Assembly (NCBI RefSeq): GCF_001642835.1
Contig: NZ_LXEI01000003.1
Location: forward strand, 238,368-302,367
DNA from: Pseudotamlana agarivorans
GTDB taxonomy: Bacteria; Bacteroidota; Bacteroidia; Flavobacteriales; Flavobacteriaceae
Length of the DNA: 64,000 bases
Direction: 5' to 3'
Shown piece after piece: positions 53,727 through 63,272 of the stretch; positions within the stretch are counted from its first letter, which is position 1, and the number at the start of each line of letters is the position of its first letter. The notes beneath the pieces are model-generated. The model worked only from the letters and a program-made list of their open reading frames with translations, was not told where the DNA came from and made no database searches. A program made the position numbers and the translations under genes.

Positions 53727-53734
53727 CTTCTTAT

Positions 53735-54661
53735 ATGCTACAAAACGAACTCAACAAAGCGGAAGGTTTTAAAAACCTCGAACTTCTTGCAAAACAAGTG
53801 GTCGAGGGCTTTATTGCGGGTATGCATAAGAGTCCGTTTCATGGCTTTTCGGCAGAATTTGCCGAGCATAAAATTTACAATCAAGGTGAAAGTACCCGTC
53901 ATATCGATTGGAAGTTGTTTGCAAAAACCGAAAAGCTATACACGAAGCGCTACGACGATGAAACCAACTTGCGTTGCCACATGATCATAGATAATAGCAG
54001 TTCGATGCATTATCCTAAAAGGCAGTCTTTCTCTATAAATCATTTGAACAAAATAGGGTTTTCGGTACTAGCGGCTGCTGCGCTGATGCAAATATTAAAG
54101 AAGCAACGTGATGCTGTGGGATTGAGTGTGTATAGTGATCAGTACGATTATTACGCACCAGAAAAGGGGAGTGAGCGACACCATCAAATGTTGCTAAGTG
54201 CTTTGAGTGAGGTTGCTATTTCCAATTCGGAAAAGAAACAAACGGATACCTATAAGTATTTGCACGAAATTGCAGAGAAGATCCATAAACGCTCCATGAT
54301 TTTTTTGTTTACGGATATGTTTCAAGCTTCGGAAGATGATTCTAAAATGTTTGAAGCCTTACGTCATTTAAAATATAACAAACATGAAGTCGTGTTATTT
54401 CATGTTATGGATAAAAAGAAGGAGCTAGAATTTGATTTTAACAATACACCAAAACGGTTTGTAGATGTTGAAACAGGGGAATATATTAATTTATATGCCG
54501 ATGCTGTTAAGGAAAGTTATCGGGATACTGTAGAAAAGTACTTTACAAACTTACGTTTGAAATGCGGACAGTATAAAATAAAGTATGTGGAAGCTGATAT
54601 TAACGCCGATTTTAATCAGATACTAACAACGTATTTAATCGAGCGTCAAAAATTCTCGTAA
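53735..54661 (+). CDS. DUF58 / von Willebrand A-like protein
   Basis: 308 residues from the ATG at 53735. A frame open from 53693 reads through the GC-rich repeat and is not a likely start. DUF58 features: GFSAEFAEHKIYNQGESTRHIDWKLFAKTEKLYTKRYDDETN, then a vWA-like fold with MIIDNSSSMHY (metal-site DxSxS). DUF58 proteins usually pair with MoxR ATPases and vWA membrane proteins; none is adjacent here. Possibly part of a protein-folding or complex-assembly system. The following gene is tRNA-Asp. Confidence 0.85.
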   Translation: MLQNELNKAEGFKNLELLAKQVVEGFIAGMHKSPFHGFSAEFAEHKIYNQGESTRHIDWKLFAKTEKLYTKRYDDETNLRCHMIIDNSSSMHYPKRQSFSINHLNKIGFSVLAAAALMQILKKQRDAVGLSVYSDQYDYYAPEKGSERHHQMLLSALSEVAISNSEKKQTDTYKYLHEIAEKIHKRSMIFLFTDMFQASEDDSKMFEALRHLKYNKHEVVLFHVMDKKKELEFDFNNTPKRFVDVETGEYINLYADAVKESYRDTVEKYFTNLRLKCGQYKIKYVEADINADFNQILTTYLIERQKFS

Positions 54662-54760
54662 AAGGGCTTTTTTTATTAAATAAAATATGTTTAGTAAATA
54701 GTTGATTTTCAAGACTTATAAAATTAAATGAAAATTTTTATAAAAAAAACTCAAAAAACG

Positions 54761-54791
54761 TTTGTGAAATTTAAAAAGGCGTGTATCTTTG
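54761..54791 (+). promoter_or_regulatory. Promoter of tRNA-Asp
   Basis: TTTG (54761-54764), a 19-bp spacer, then TATCTTTG (54784-54791): a full match to the Bacteroidetes consensus, 19 bp ahead of the tRNA. Confidence 0.8.
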
Positions 54792-54809
54792 CACTCGCAA
54801 TAAAGCAAC

Positions 54810-54883
54810 GGTCTGGTAGTTCAGTTGGTTAGAATGTCGCCCTGTCACGGCGAAGGTCGCGGGTTCGAGTCCCGTCCAGACCG
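54810..54883 (+). tRNA. tRNA-Asp (GTC)
   Basis: 74 nt. Acceptor arms GGTCTGG and CCAGACC pair fully; anticodon stem CGCC/GGCG holds loop CTGTCAC with anticodon GTC; the T-arm reads GCGGGTTCGAGTCCCGT. The discriminator base is G. CCA is not encoded. Confidence 0.97.
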
Positions 54884-54897
54884 CTAAAATTGCAAAA

Positions 54898-54928
54898 AGA
54901 AAGCTCTGAGAAATTAGGGCTTTTTTTG
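54898..54928 (+). terminator. Terminator after tRNA-Asp
   Basis: AAAGCTCT and AGGGCTTTTTTT arms around GAGAAATT (one G-U pair), then a T-run, 15 bp past the tRNA. The rest of 54929-55280 has no gene and holds the 64-bp repeat. Confidence 0.6.
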
Positions 54929-54999
54929 GCAATTATAATGAGGTTGTGTTGTTCACGCTATAAGCGTGATGTAGTTTACCAAAGTTATTTGGTATTCCA

Positions 55000-55063
55000 A
55001 TGGAAAGCTTTCCTTTTTTCTGCGAAGAAGATGGGGATGCTTTTTTGTTTTAGGACGGTTTGT
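55000..55063. repeat. 64-bp direct repeat, copy A
   Basis: Begins ATGGAAAGCTTTCC, contains TGCGAAGAAGATGGGG and ends GGACGGTTTGT. Copy B at 60571-60634 is identical except for one base (A versus G after ATGGGG). The two bracket a 5.5-kb block downstream of tRNA-Asp. Confidence 0.9.
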
Positions 55064-55280
55064 AGTTTGTTGGTGTCACAAAAAGTGATGTTTGTTCAAA
55101 AGCTATAGCTAAACCTTATAGGCGCACAATGTTTCTCCTGTTATTCTATCCTTATTACCTTCAGAGCGCTTTAAAAGCAATCTTTTAGCATTAAATGGCC
55201 TTGCAGAAGTGGTTAAACTTCTAAATTGAGATTACTCCTGACTTAATACTAGACCTTCTTCAAATACTTATAAATAGGCC

Positions 55281-55847
55281 TTAAAACATAATTAATAGGA
55301 CCATTATTGAAATGACCAGATTGATAAAGACTCTAGTGTAAGTTAGATTTAATTTGGTGAATTTCACTAAATATATTAGTGATAAAAAAAGAAATACGAT
55401 TATTAACTGAGCAAGCTCTATCCCTAAATTAAAACCAAGTAAAGGAGATAATATGGAGTCGTCTTCGAAGAGCATCATTCTTAAAAAATTTGAAAATCCC
55501 AATCCGTGAATTAATCCAAAGCATAATAAAATTGGGTAGGTTACAACTAGATGATTGTTTCTTTTATTACTCAATAAAACCCAAAAGTTGTTAGCACAAC
55601 TAAGTAATATTGTTATAGGAATTAGAGTTTCTACTAGATTGGGGTTTATAGAAATAATGTTTAAACCCGATAAAAGTAATGTTAAGCAGTGTCCAATAGT
55701 AAAAGCTGTTACTAAGCCAACAACTTGTTTCCATTTTTCAAAACTGTACAATAAACTGAACGATATGATGAAGTATAAATGGTCTAACCCGTTTAAATCA
55801 AGTATATGAAAAACACCTTGTTTGAAGTAGAGAAAAAAATCACTCAT
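55281..55847 (-). CDS. HupE/UreJ-like membrane protein
   Basis: 188 residues, about six membrane segments. Family motifs: GLDHLYFIISFSLLY, AFTIGHCLTLLLSG, VETLIPITILLSC and CFGLIHGLGFSNFL, then GFNLGIELAQL. These His-bearing motifs are typical of HupE/UreJ type 2 proteins, proposed nickel or metal transporters. Its start overlaps the end of the upstream DUF6702 gene by 8 bp, so the two are translationally linked. Confidence 0.85.
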   Translation of the reverse strand: MSDFFLYFKQGVFHILDLNGLDHLYFIISFSLLYSFEKWKQVVGLVTAFTIGHCLTLLLSGLNIISINPNLVETLIPITILLSCANNFWVLLSNKRNNHLVVTYPILLCFGLIHGLGFSNFLRMMLFEDDSILSPLLGFNLGIELAQLIIVFLFLSLIYLVKFTKLNLTYTRVFINLVISIMVLLIMF

Positions 55848-56337
55848 TTAATAATAATTTAGCTTGTCTTAACATAAATCTATTGGTGGTGCCGTTGTGT
55901 TTAACCGAATTTACCTGATTCGCGAATACGTCAAAAAACAGGGCGTTTTCCATGTAGTAAGGTTTTTTTTTGTTTATGGACTCGACAGTTTTAGATTTCA
56001 CCTGTAGTACGATTCCGTTTTCAATCATTTCAATAGAAGTGATTTTAAAAGGAATTTTTTTATCGCCTGTAGTTATAAAGAGTCGTTCATTCATATAAAC
56101 TTGGAGTGCTTTTACTCCATTAGATTCAAGTGTGGAAAAATCGGCCTTACTTAAGCGATAGCGGTTTTGCATGTGCAAGGTTAAATCGTCCAAAAAAAAC
56201 TTTGAAGTTAATTGCCCATGCCCTGTTTTGTGGATAGTAAGTTTACTGTACGACATTTTAAGAGGATGTATAGCCTTAAACGCAAATAAAGTGATACATA
56301 AAATGTGTAGCAAAAATATAACTTTCAATCTTCTCAT
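55840..56337 (-). CDS. Exported DUF6702-like protein
   Basis: 165 residues with an N-terminal signal or anchor (LLHILCITLFAFKAIHPL). The mature part opens with HPLKMSYSKLTIHKTG, a His-led strand pattern seen in DUF6702 proteins, which are usually encoded beside HupE/UreJ-like genes as here. Function unknown; a periplasmic partner of the membrane protein is likely. Confidence 0.65.
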   Translation of the reverse strand: MRRLKVIFLLHILCITLFAFKAIHPLKMSYSKLTIHKTGHGQLTSKFFLDDLTLHMQNRYRLSKADFSTLESNGVKALQVYMNERLFITTGDKKIPFKITSIEMIENGIVLQVKSKTVESINKKKPYYMENALFFDVFANQVNSVKHNGTTNRFMLRQAKLLLNE

Positions 56338-56402
56338 ATGCTATGAATAAAAACATCCCTTTCTTAAGTAAAAAAGGGATGGTCTAATTTTTTTTTCGTT
56401 GC

Positions 56403-59400
56403 TTATTTAAGCGTTAATTTAATGGTGTTCCATAGGCCATTAGTTTTAACTTTTACGAAATACATACCTCTATTAACCGATTTTAAATTAAGGGTTGCTG
56501 AGGTGAGGTTGATTTGGTTCTGTACTGATACCAGTTTACCGTTTACATTATAAACTTCTACAGCTTCAATTTTAAAATCTGATTTTATGTAAGCAATACC
56601 TAATGTTGGATTTGGATAAATGGTGATTTTATTGGTTTTTTCTGAAACATCATCCATGTCTAAAGTGGAATCAACTACCGAGAAATAAAACTTATTTGAA
56701 AGCTCATGGTATCCGTCATCTTCAAAAAGCGCCAAATAATAATCCCCTGTGCGGTTTATTCCTTCTAATGTAATCGTTCCAGTATTTGGATTTGCATTAT
56801 CTACATAATCCCATGTTGTAGAGTATACGCCAGCGCCACCAGGAGTTTGACCAACTTCGTAAACACCAATCCAATCTGTTAAATTACCTGGACCATTGGC
56901 ATAGTTAACGGTTAAATCTTCGTTGATATTAACCTCATTTACAGCCATAGTTGTTGTTGGTTTTGCTGTTTTAGTAAAGCTTACACGGTTAGAGATTTCT
57001 TCACCACTTGTAGGGTCCATCACTACGGCAAAATAAGTGCCAGCATCTACTGGTAATGTGTTTTCATCTTCTGAATTACCAGTTGTACCGTTTAATTCTA
57101 CCGAGCCATTAGCGGTGTCTCCTAAATTAAGAAATGTATAATGGCTATCTACTTCAGGGTTGCTTCCGCTTGGGAAAACAGCAATATAGTCTTCATTATC
57201 TCCTGTGCCATTGCTAAGACTGAACGTTATGGCATCTCCGAGGTAGTAATCGGTGCTATTAGTGCTTAAAGTTACTATTTGGTTTCCTATCTGGAAGGGT
57301 TCTCTGGATCCAAATTCATTATAGCTACCATTTGTATGATAAACAGTATAGTAAGCGCCTTCTTGTAAAACTCCGAAATTGAATGTTTGTGGAATGGATG
57401 TCACATCAAAACGAGCAACTAAAGTAGATGGACTTGGCTCTGTTCCTGACTTATAAACGCCAATCCAATCTGTAACGTTAGCTAGGCCTCCAGAAGTAAG
57501 TTCGATATTTACGTCATCTGTTTCATCAAAAATAGACTGTGAACTGCTTAATATAGGTGTGGCTCTAACTTTAAAAGCTATGCGATTTGCTAATTCATTA
57601 TACCCATCATTTTCAAATAGGGCAACAAAATATTCGCCTCCGTTTGTTAATGTGAAACGTCTAGCTCCATTAATTTCTGAATTGATATAACTCCAGTCCT
57701 GAGAAGTAACTCCAGAGGGTGTTTGGCCATCAAAGTAAATACCTAACCAATCATTTGTGTTTCCAGGAGCATTTACAAAATGAACATCAAAAGGTTCGTC
57801 TTGGTTTACTATATTACTATCAAGGTAGATCGCCGGAGTGTTTGTAATTGTGATAGGGATCGCATTGGATACCTGAGTATAACTATCGTTTGTGAACATA
57901 GCTAAATAATAATTTCCAGCTTTTGGTAATTGGTTTGGTCCACCTTGAACAAATTCTGTTCCCGTAATAGTTGTTGTGCCTTCGGTTAAGCCACCAAAAT
58001 ATTTGTAAGACCATAGGTTTTCGGTACCTGCAGAGTTTCCATCATCTATAATAACACCTATGTAGTCTTTTTCAATACCAGGCGCATCTGTGAAATTTAT
58101 AGTTATAGGTTCTCCTTGTGAAAATGTGTTTTTTGATAAAGAAATGTTTGCGATTTCATCTCCAATTTGAAAGTTAATTTGCTCTCCAGCGATTAAGTCG
58201 CTTCCTTCTACATGATAAACAGCATAATAATAAGCATTTGGTAAACCACTAAACGTAACATGGTCTGATGATGTATTTACTGGTATGCTTGTAATTTCGT
58301 TACCACTTCCAGCATCTACACCAACTTTATAAATACCTATCCAATCACTCGAATTGTTTGGGTGGTTTTTATAAGTAATGGTAACATCATCACCATCGTT
58401 GTATGCTGTTTGGTTTGAAGAAAGTGTAGGAATGTCACCTACCCAAAAGGAAACGCGATCAACAATCTCTTCGTAGCCATTGTTAATAAACATGGCGGCA
58501 TAATAAATTCCGCTGTTAGAAATATTGAATGTTTTTATTCCGCTAGATGCACCATTTACATATTGATAAGCTTCTGAAAGGTCTGGCCCAGGAACATCAC
58601 CATCATTATAAATTCCAATCCAATCTTGATTTCCTCCGGGCCCATTTATAAAGGTAATCTCAATGTCTTCATTAACATGATATGATGGTTTGTCAAGATA
58701 GATTAAAGGTTCTCCGTCGTTACTGTTTTCTATTGTAAATTCGATACTATCTGACCATGGGCTCCAACCAAGGTTGGCATCACGGTGTCTCACTCTGGCG
58801 TAGTAAGTACCGTTACTTAAGAAATATTCCGGAATGGTATAATTTAAAATGCCTTCACCTAAACCAATGTTTACTGTTTCATCGGTAGTGGCTCCTGGTC
58901 CATAATAGTTGTCTACATGTCTAAACGAGTCAATGTCTATAATAGAGAAATCGTTTGTAGAGGCGATTTGGTATTGTGTAGAGTTAAGTACTTCCGAAGA
59001 GGTCGTAGCATAGGGGGAGCTATTAAAAGTGAAGGGTAAGTTTATTGAAGCCTCAATGGTATTTGTAATAGTTGGCTGGTCTGGAGCAGCTACACCACGC
59101 TTATATTTAAATTCGTCTAAAAGCTCACTGTCTTTTGTTGTTGTTAAACTTCCAATCGTGTAAGATTTTAGACTTAATTCGTTTGTGATGTTGTTTATTT
59201 CAATAAACTGGTAAGCAAAATTTGACCAGCTACCCTGTGTTTCTTCTCTATCATCTTCATTAACACTATCACCCCAATATTGTGGCCAAGCTGTTCCTCC
59301 GGAAATTATATGATAACTGTTATGATTTTTAAACTGCCCTCTGGCATACATATGATGGTGACCTGCCATATGTAAAGCATATTTCTCTGTTGAATGCAGA

Positions 59401-60356
59401 ATAGGTACGATAGTATTCGCAAACCATGCTGAGTAATCGTTGGAATATTGTTCTGCTTGGTAAGGTCTGTGAGCGATTGATATTATCCACCCTATATTAC
59501 TATCTGTTTTTGCGTAGTTTATGACGTCTGTTGCCCAATTTTGTTGCGTTGTAGACTGGAGTTCGGTATCGAAAACCATGAATAGCACATTAGCCATTTG
59601 GTATGCATAATAACGTTCTGTGCCTGAGTTGATACCACCATAACTAAAATTATCGTCTAAAACAAAATGGTCGTAGTATGCTTGTAGAGCTCCATTTTGG
59701 TAAGAGCCACCATAAACTTCATGGTTTCCTACAGCAGTTATGAGCGGTAAATCAGGAGTGATATAACTTGTTTTTTCAAAGTGAATTTTTTCATAGTGCT
59801 CTAATTTTCCATAGTCTACTTGGTCGCCATCATTCATTATAAGGTTAAAATGGTCCGCTAGAGGCGAACCATATAGTTCTTCAGCTTTCGCTTTTGATGC
59901 TTGAACCAACTCATTAAATTTCATGTACGGTTTTCCGTTGTAATTTATTAACTGATGGTCTCCCAAAGCAATAAATCTAAGTACTCCGCTTGAGTCGCCT
60001 AAAGCAGGTGGTGTTTTAAAATAGTGTATATCAGATACATCATTAGTGCCACTGCTAGCTTTATAATAGTAACCGGTGTTGGGAGTAAGCCCCGTCAGTT
60101 TTATGGTATGATAATGATAAGGTGTGTGATAATCAGAGTCTTTTGGTTCTAAGTTTACTGTGGTTCCCGTTGCTGATAAATTAAGATTTGTTGCATCTGT
60201 TCCATAAATAATTGTAGGATTCGTGCCGTTATCAGTTTTCCAATTTACATAAATTGAATTTGGCGTAGCGGCCTGTAAATAAGGTTTTATGGTTTGGGCA
60301 ATACAAAAAGAATGTATCATCAAAAAAAACGCTAAAAAAGGTAGTTTTAGTCTCAT
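56403..60356 (-). CDS. Secreted purple-acid-phosphatase-like enzyme with seven novel repeats
   Basis: 1317 residues: signal peptide (1-20), fibronectin-like domain (about 24-115), metallophosphoesterase domain (about 125-400), a linker domain with Fn3 character (about 420-545), seven repeats of about 95-105 residues (about 550-1240) and a T9SS sorting domain (about 1245-1317). Metal motifs of the purple acid phosphatase type are present: ALGDHQ, NDGDQVDYG, GNHEVYG, IAHRP and AGHHHMYARG. Each repeat has DWIGIY or a close form (DYIGV, DWLGIY, DYIAVF). It should remove phosphate from an extracellular substrate, perhaps while bound to a surface or glycan through the repeats. Confidence 0.85.
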   Translation of the reverse strand: MRLKLPFLAFFLMIHSFCIAQTIKPYLQAATPNSIYVNWKTDNGTNPTIIYGTDATNLNLSATGTTVNLEPKDSDYHTPYHYHTIKLTGLTPNTGYYYKASSGTNDVSDIHYFKTPPALGDSSGVLRFIALGDHQLINYNGKPYMKFNELVQASKAKAEELYGSPLADHFNLIMNDGDQVDYGKLEHYEKIHFEKTSYITPDLPLITAVGNHEVYGGSYQNGALQAYYDHFVLDDNFSYGGINSGTERYYAYQMANVLFMVFDTELQSTTQQNWATDVINYAKTDSNIGWIISIAHRPYQAEQYSNDYSAWFANTIVPILHSTEKYALHMAGHHHMYARGQFKNHNSYHIISGGTAWPQYWGDSVNEDDREETQGSWSNFAYQFIEINNITNELSLKSYTIGSLTTTKDSELLDEFKYKRGVAAPDQPTITNTIEASINLPFTFNSSPYATTSSEVLNSTQYQIASTNDFSIIDIDSFRHVDNYYGPGATTDETVNIGLGEGILNYTIPEYFLSNGTYYARVRHRDANLGWSPWSDSIEFTIENSNDGEPLIYLDKPSYHVNEDIEITFINGPGGNQDWIGIYNDGDVPGPDLSEAYQYVNGASSGIKTFNISNSGIYYAAMFINNGYEEIVDRVSFWVGDIPTLSSNQTAYNDGDDVTITYKNHPNNSSDWIGIYKVGVDAGSGNEITSIPVNTSSDHVTFSGLPNAYYYAVYHVEGSDLIAGEQINFQIGDEIANISLSKNTFSQGEPITINFTDAPGIEKDYIGVIIDDGNSAGTENLWSYKYFGGLTEGTTTITGTEFVQGGPNQLPKAGNYYLAMFTNDSYTQVSNAIPITITNTPAIYLDSNIVNQDEPFDVHFVNAPGNTNDWLGIYFDGQTPSGVTSQDWSYINSEINGARRFTLTNGGEYFVALFENDGYNELANRIAFKVRATPILSSSQSIFDETDDVNIELTSGGLANVTDWIGVYKSGTEPSPSTLVARFDVTSIPQTFNFGVLQEGAYYTVYHTNGSYNEFGSREPFQIGNQIVTLSTNSTDYYLGDAITFSLSNGTGDNEDYIAVFPSGSNPEVDSHYTFLNLGDTANGSVELNGTTGNSEDENTLPVDAGTYFAVVMDPTSGEEISNRVSFTKTAKPTTTMAVNEVNINEDLTVNYANGPGNLTDWIGVYEVGQTPGGAGVYSTTWDYVDNANPNTGTITLEGINRTGDYYLALFEDDGYHELSNKFYFSVVDSTLDMDDVSEKTNKITIYPNPTLGIAYIKSDFKIEAVEVYNVNGKLVSVQNQINLTSATLNLKSVNRGMYFVKVKTNGLWNTIKLTLK

Positions 60357-60570
60357 TTTTAAATCACTATAAAGGTTAACTAGTTTTTCGGCGAAATTAC
60401 CTCTGTGATTCTGTTTGAATGTTTTTAGAATGTTATGTGATATTCAATAAATTCCTATTATAATGTTATCAATGTGTTGTTTTTGTTAATTAATACGTTT
60501 TATTTTTAAATGAAAATTTTATTTAAGAAAGTCCTATAGATGTCAAAATATTTTTTTTGAGACTTTCTAT

Positions 60571-60634
60571 ATGGAAAGCTTTCCTTTTTTCTGCGAAGAA
60601 GATGGGGGTGCTTTTTTGTTTTAGGACGGTTTGT
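60571..60634. repeat. 64-bp direct repeat, copy B
   Basis: One mismatch to copy A at 55000-55063. It lies 5 bp past the stop of the Omp85-like gene (minus strand) and about 215 bp ahead of the phosphoesterase start. GGAAAGCTTTCC is palindromic and next to a T-run, so part may act as a terminator. The remaining gap 60357-60570 shows no gene. Confidence 0.9.
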
Positions 60635-60639
60635 GTTTT

Positions 60640-61788
60640 TTAAAAAGCTTCTGCAAACCCAAAATAAATTCCCGAAATGTTGTGAGGTCCAAATCCGAAA
60701 TCAATTCTAAGATTCGTATTGTTTTTAGAGTCCACTTTAATACGTAAACCGGCGCCGTAAGATAATTTCCATCCGTCAAGAGATAATTCTTCATAGCCAC
60801 TAGCTACACGCCCCGTTCCAATCCAAGCTGCTGCTCCAAAAATATTCCAAATTGGTGCGCGGTATTCCACCTGCGAATCGACTAATACGTGGTCGCGATA
60901 AGCACCTCTAAAGTAACCGCGCATTTGTGAATCGCTTCCAAGCATTGAAAGTTCGTAAAAGGGGGTGTTACCGGGCGTGTTACTTGTGGTGGCTTGAATG
61001 GCTACGATATGGTTTAACCATGGATTAAAATATTTTCTGGCATCAATTTCATATCTAGAAAATTGATAGGTGCTTCCTAAAAATTTAGGGTTGGTTATAA
61101 TATACGTCATAATATACGCGCCCTCTTGTGGGTTGTACCTGTTATCACGGCTATCATAAGAAAATGCTAAGCCAGTTCCTAAGGAAACCCCGCCATCCAA
61201 ACCTGTAACGTTGTCTTGTATTAGGAAACTATCTGGTTCGGTTTCAATATGATAATAACTAGAAAAATTTATTGGAACTCCAACATAATAGTATTTGTTA
61301 AAGCGGAACATATATGTCGCAAAAAACTTAATGCGTTCTAATTGTATTTCTTCTACATCCTCTCGTTTAACATCATTGCCAATTCCAAAAATATAATCTG
61401 GCTGTTTCTGGTAATTTATATAAGCTATTACCACCCGGTCATTTTCTTTAAATATAAGTTCTGTGGAAATGGAAGCATTAATACGTCCTTTAGAAGATAA
61501 TGTAAAGACTTCCGATAGTTTAGAGGGTTTTGATATGGTGTCTTTTTTAGAAAGGGCTAGCAAATTAAATTTAGTGAATCCATAAATATTTCCAGCTTCT
61601 GGGTTGTGGGAATAAATGGGGACAGGGAATTTTTTAAAAAAGGCTTCAGCTTTCTTATTGAACTTATCAAATTTTGATTCGGGCTTAGTACTATCGGTCT
61701 CTTTTGTTTTTGGGATGGAATCATGCTGTGCAATAATAGTGTTCGTACAGATGAGAAGTAATAAAAGAATATGCTTTTTCATAAGCAT
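60640..61788 (-). CDS. Omp85/BamA-TamA-like outer-membrane barrel
   Basis: 382 residues. Signal peptide (1-20, ending IIAQ), a charged linker rich in Lys/Asp, and a barrel ending SGIYFGFAEAF. The MRGYFRGAYRD segment matches the conserved loop-6 RGY motif of Omp85 proteins, and FSYDSRDNRYNPQEGAYI is the usual strand ahead of it. POTRA domains are absent, so it is a barrel-only member. ATG at 61782 is an alternative start. Likely inserts or moves a protein or lipid at the outer membrane; partner unknown. Confidence 0.85.
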   Translation of the reverse strand: MLMKKHILLLLLICTNTIIAQHDSIPKTKETDSTKPESKFDKFNKKAEAFFKKFPVPIYSHNPEAGNIYGFTKFNLLALSKKDTISKPSKLSEVFTLSSKGRINASISTELIFKENDRVVIAYINYQKQPDYIFGIGNDVKREDVEEIQLERIKFFATYMFRFNKYYYVGVPINFSSYYHIETEPDSFLIQDNVTGLDGGVSLGTGLAFSYDSRDNRYNPQEGAYIMTYIITNPKFLGSTYQFSRYEIDARKYFNPWLNHIVAIQATTSNTPGNTPFYELSMLGSDSQMRGYFRGAYRDHVLVDSQVEYRAPIWNIFGAAAWIGTGRVASGYEELSLDGWKLSYGAGLRIKVDSKNNTNLRIDFGFGPHNISGIYFGFAEAF

Positions 61789-62270
61789 TTGAATTATCTA
61801 CAGAGAGGTTATTTTAAATTCAATTAGCAATTAAGCTAAGTTAGGTTTAATTTTTTTAAATGGTGGTGCCCTATAAAGTAATATGCTGTGTTTTAAGTTT
61901 AGAATTCATTGTTTCTTGACGTTCCGAGAAAAGGGGTTGTTATTATTTTTTTTGGTTATATTTAGGACGTGTGTCTTAATACTTTATTGTATGTTGAATT
62001 ACTCAATTTAGTTCTAATGTTCATGTAGTATTTTGGAGAAAGTTCTATCCCGAAATTTTCGGTGATTTGTACCAGGCATGCTTATATTGTAGTAAGCTAT
62101 AAAATGATGACTGTAATACTTCCAGTTTGGAATGGTGATGCTTGTAGCTAAAAATATTAATGTGGAGCAGTTCTAGTTTTTAATGATAGCAGATTTTCAA
62201 AAAAAATAATTCATTAGTAGCAAAGAGTAATTTTGTACATTGCATGAGTTATACAATATTATAATAATTT
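61789..62270 (+). other. 482-bp gap without a gene, upstream of second LacI gene
   Basis: AT-rich, no credible open frame. CCGAAATTTTCGG (62050-62062) is a perfect palindrome around a central T and could be an operator for the LacI protein encoded 200 bp downstream. It is not similar to the palindromes at 33692 and 33787. Confidence 0.4.
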
Positions 62271-63272
62271 ATGGTGACCTTAAAACAATTGGCTAAAGAG
62301 CTAAATGTATCGATATCTACAGTTTCAAAAGCCTTAAATAATAGTACCGAAATAGGTGGTGAAACCGTAAAACGCGTTAAAGAGCTCGCCGAATTATATA
62401 ATTATAAGCCAAATAAAGTGGCTTTAAGTTTAAAACAGAATAAAACCAAAACGATTGGTGTTATTATTCCGAATATTCTTAATCACTTTTTAGCTAAAGT
62501 GCTTTTCGGAATAGAAAGAGAAGCTACTAAAAACGGTTATAATATTATAACCTGTATTTCTAATGAATCTTTAGATAAAGAAAAAGAAGGTTTACAGTTA
62601 CTTGCTAGCGGAAGTGTAGATGGATTTATTTTGTCAATGGCTGAAGAGACTCAGGTTAAAGGCGAAGTTGAGCATTTTAAAAGAACCATCAGTCAGGGAC
62701 TGCCTGTTGTTATGTTTGATCGCGTTGCTCATGATGTGATGTGTGATAAAGTAATTGTTGATGATTTCGAATCGACTTATAATGCTACAAAAACATTATT
62801 AGCAGAAGACCGTAAAACCATTGGTTTTATTAGTAATATCAATGACTTAAGTGTTGGGAAGCTTCGAGAACGCGGTTACAATAAAGCGATTTTAGAAGCA
62901 GGAATGGAGCCCCTGGTTTTGAAAATTAAGAAAAAAGATGATCAGCAGAAAAAGATCAAGAATTTTTTCAAGAAAAATGGTCAACTAGATGGTATTATTG
63001 CCGCCGACAGTTCTTCCGGAATAATAGGTTTGAATATGGCTGTCAATTTTGGCTTAAAGGTACCCAAGGATATCTCTGTAATTGGTTTTGCCAGTAAGTC
63101 TGATTCTTATCATACGTTACCTAGATTAACCACTATTCGTCAGCATGCTAAAATTATCGGCTCTAAAGCTGCCGAACTCCTTATTAACAGACTTCAGCAA
63201 ACGCCTCGAGATGAGAATTTTCGCACTAAGATAGTGAAAACCAGCCTCATAAAAAATAAGTCTACACTTTAA
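62271..63272 (+). CDS. LacI-family regulator (second)
   Basis: 333 residues. HTH at the very N-terminus (VTLKQLAKELNVSISTVSKALNNSTEIGGETVKRVKELAE), then a periplasmic-binding-protein-like domain (GVIIPNILNHFLAKVLFGIEREA, VDGFILSMAEET, DGIIAADSSSGIIGLNMAVNFGLKVPKDISVIGFASKS). Related to, but clearly distinct from, the LacI protein at 32650-33711. No catabolic genes are adjacent inside the window, so its targets may lie to the right. Confidence 0.92.
   Translation: MVTLKQLAKELNVSISTVSKALNNSTEIGGETVKRVKELAELYNYKPNKVALSLKQNKTKTIGVIIPNILNHFLAKVLFGIEREATKNGYNIITCISNESLDKEKEGLQLLASGSVDGFILSMAEETQVKGEVEHFKRTISQGLPVVMFDRVAHDVMCDKVIVDDFESTYNATKTLLAEDRKTIGFISNINDLSVGKLRERGYNKAILEAGMEPLVLKIKKKDDQQKKIKNFFKKNGQLDGIIAADSSSGIIGLNMAVNFGLKVPKDISVIGFASKSDSYHTLPRLTTIRQHAKIIGSKAAELLINRLQQTPRDENFRTKIVKTSLIKNKSTL

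Noticed and set aside
53693..53734. Upstream extension of the DUF58 gene from ATG 53693
   Set aside because: It reads through the GC-rich repeat, giving a peptide (LPFGEARRGSS) translated from repeat DNA; the ATG at 53735 starts the recognisable family sequence.
54810..54883. tRNA-Asp as an integration site
   Set aside because: No second copy of the tRNA 3' end was found downstream in the window and no integrase is present; the 64-bp repeats nearby are unrelated to the tRNA sequence.
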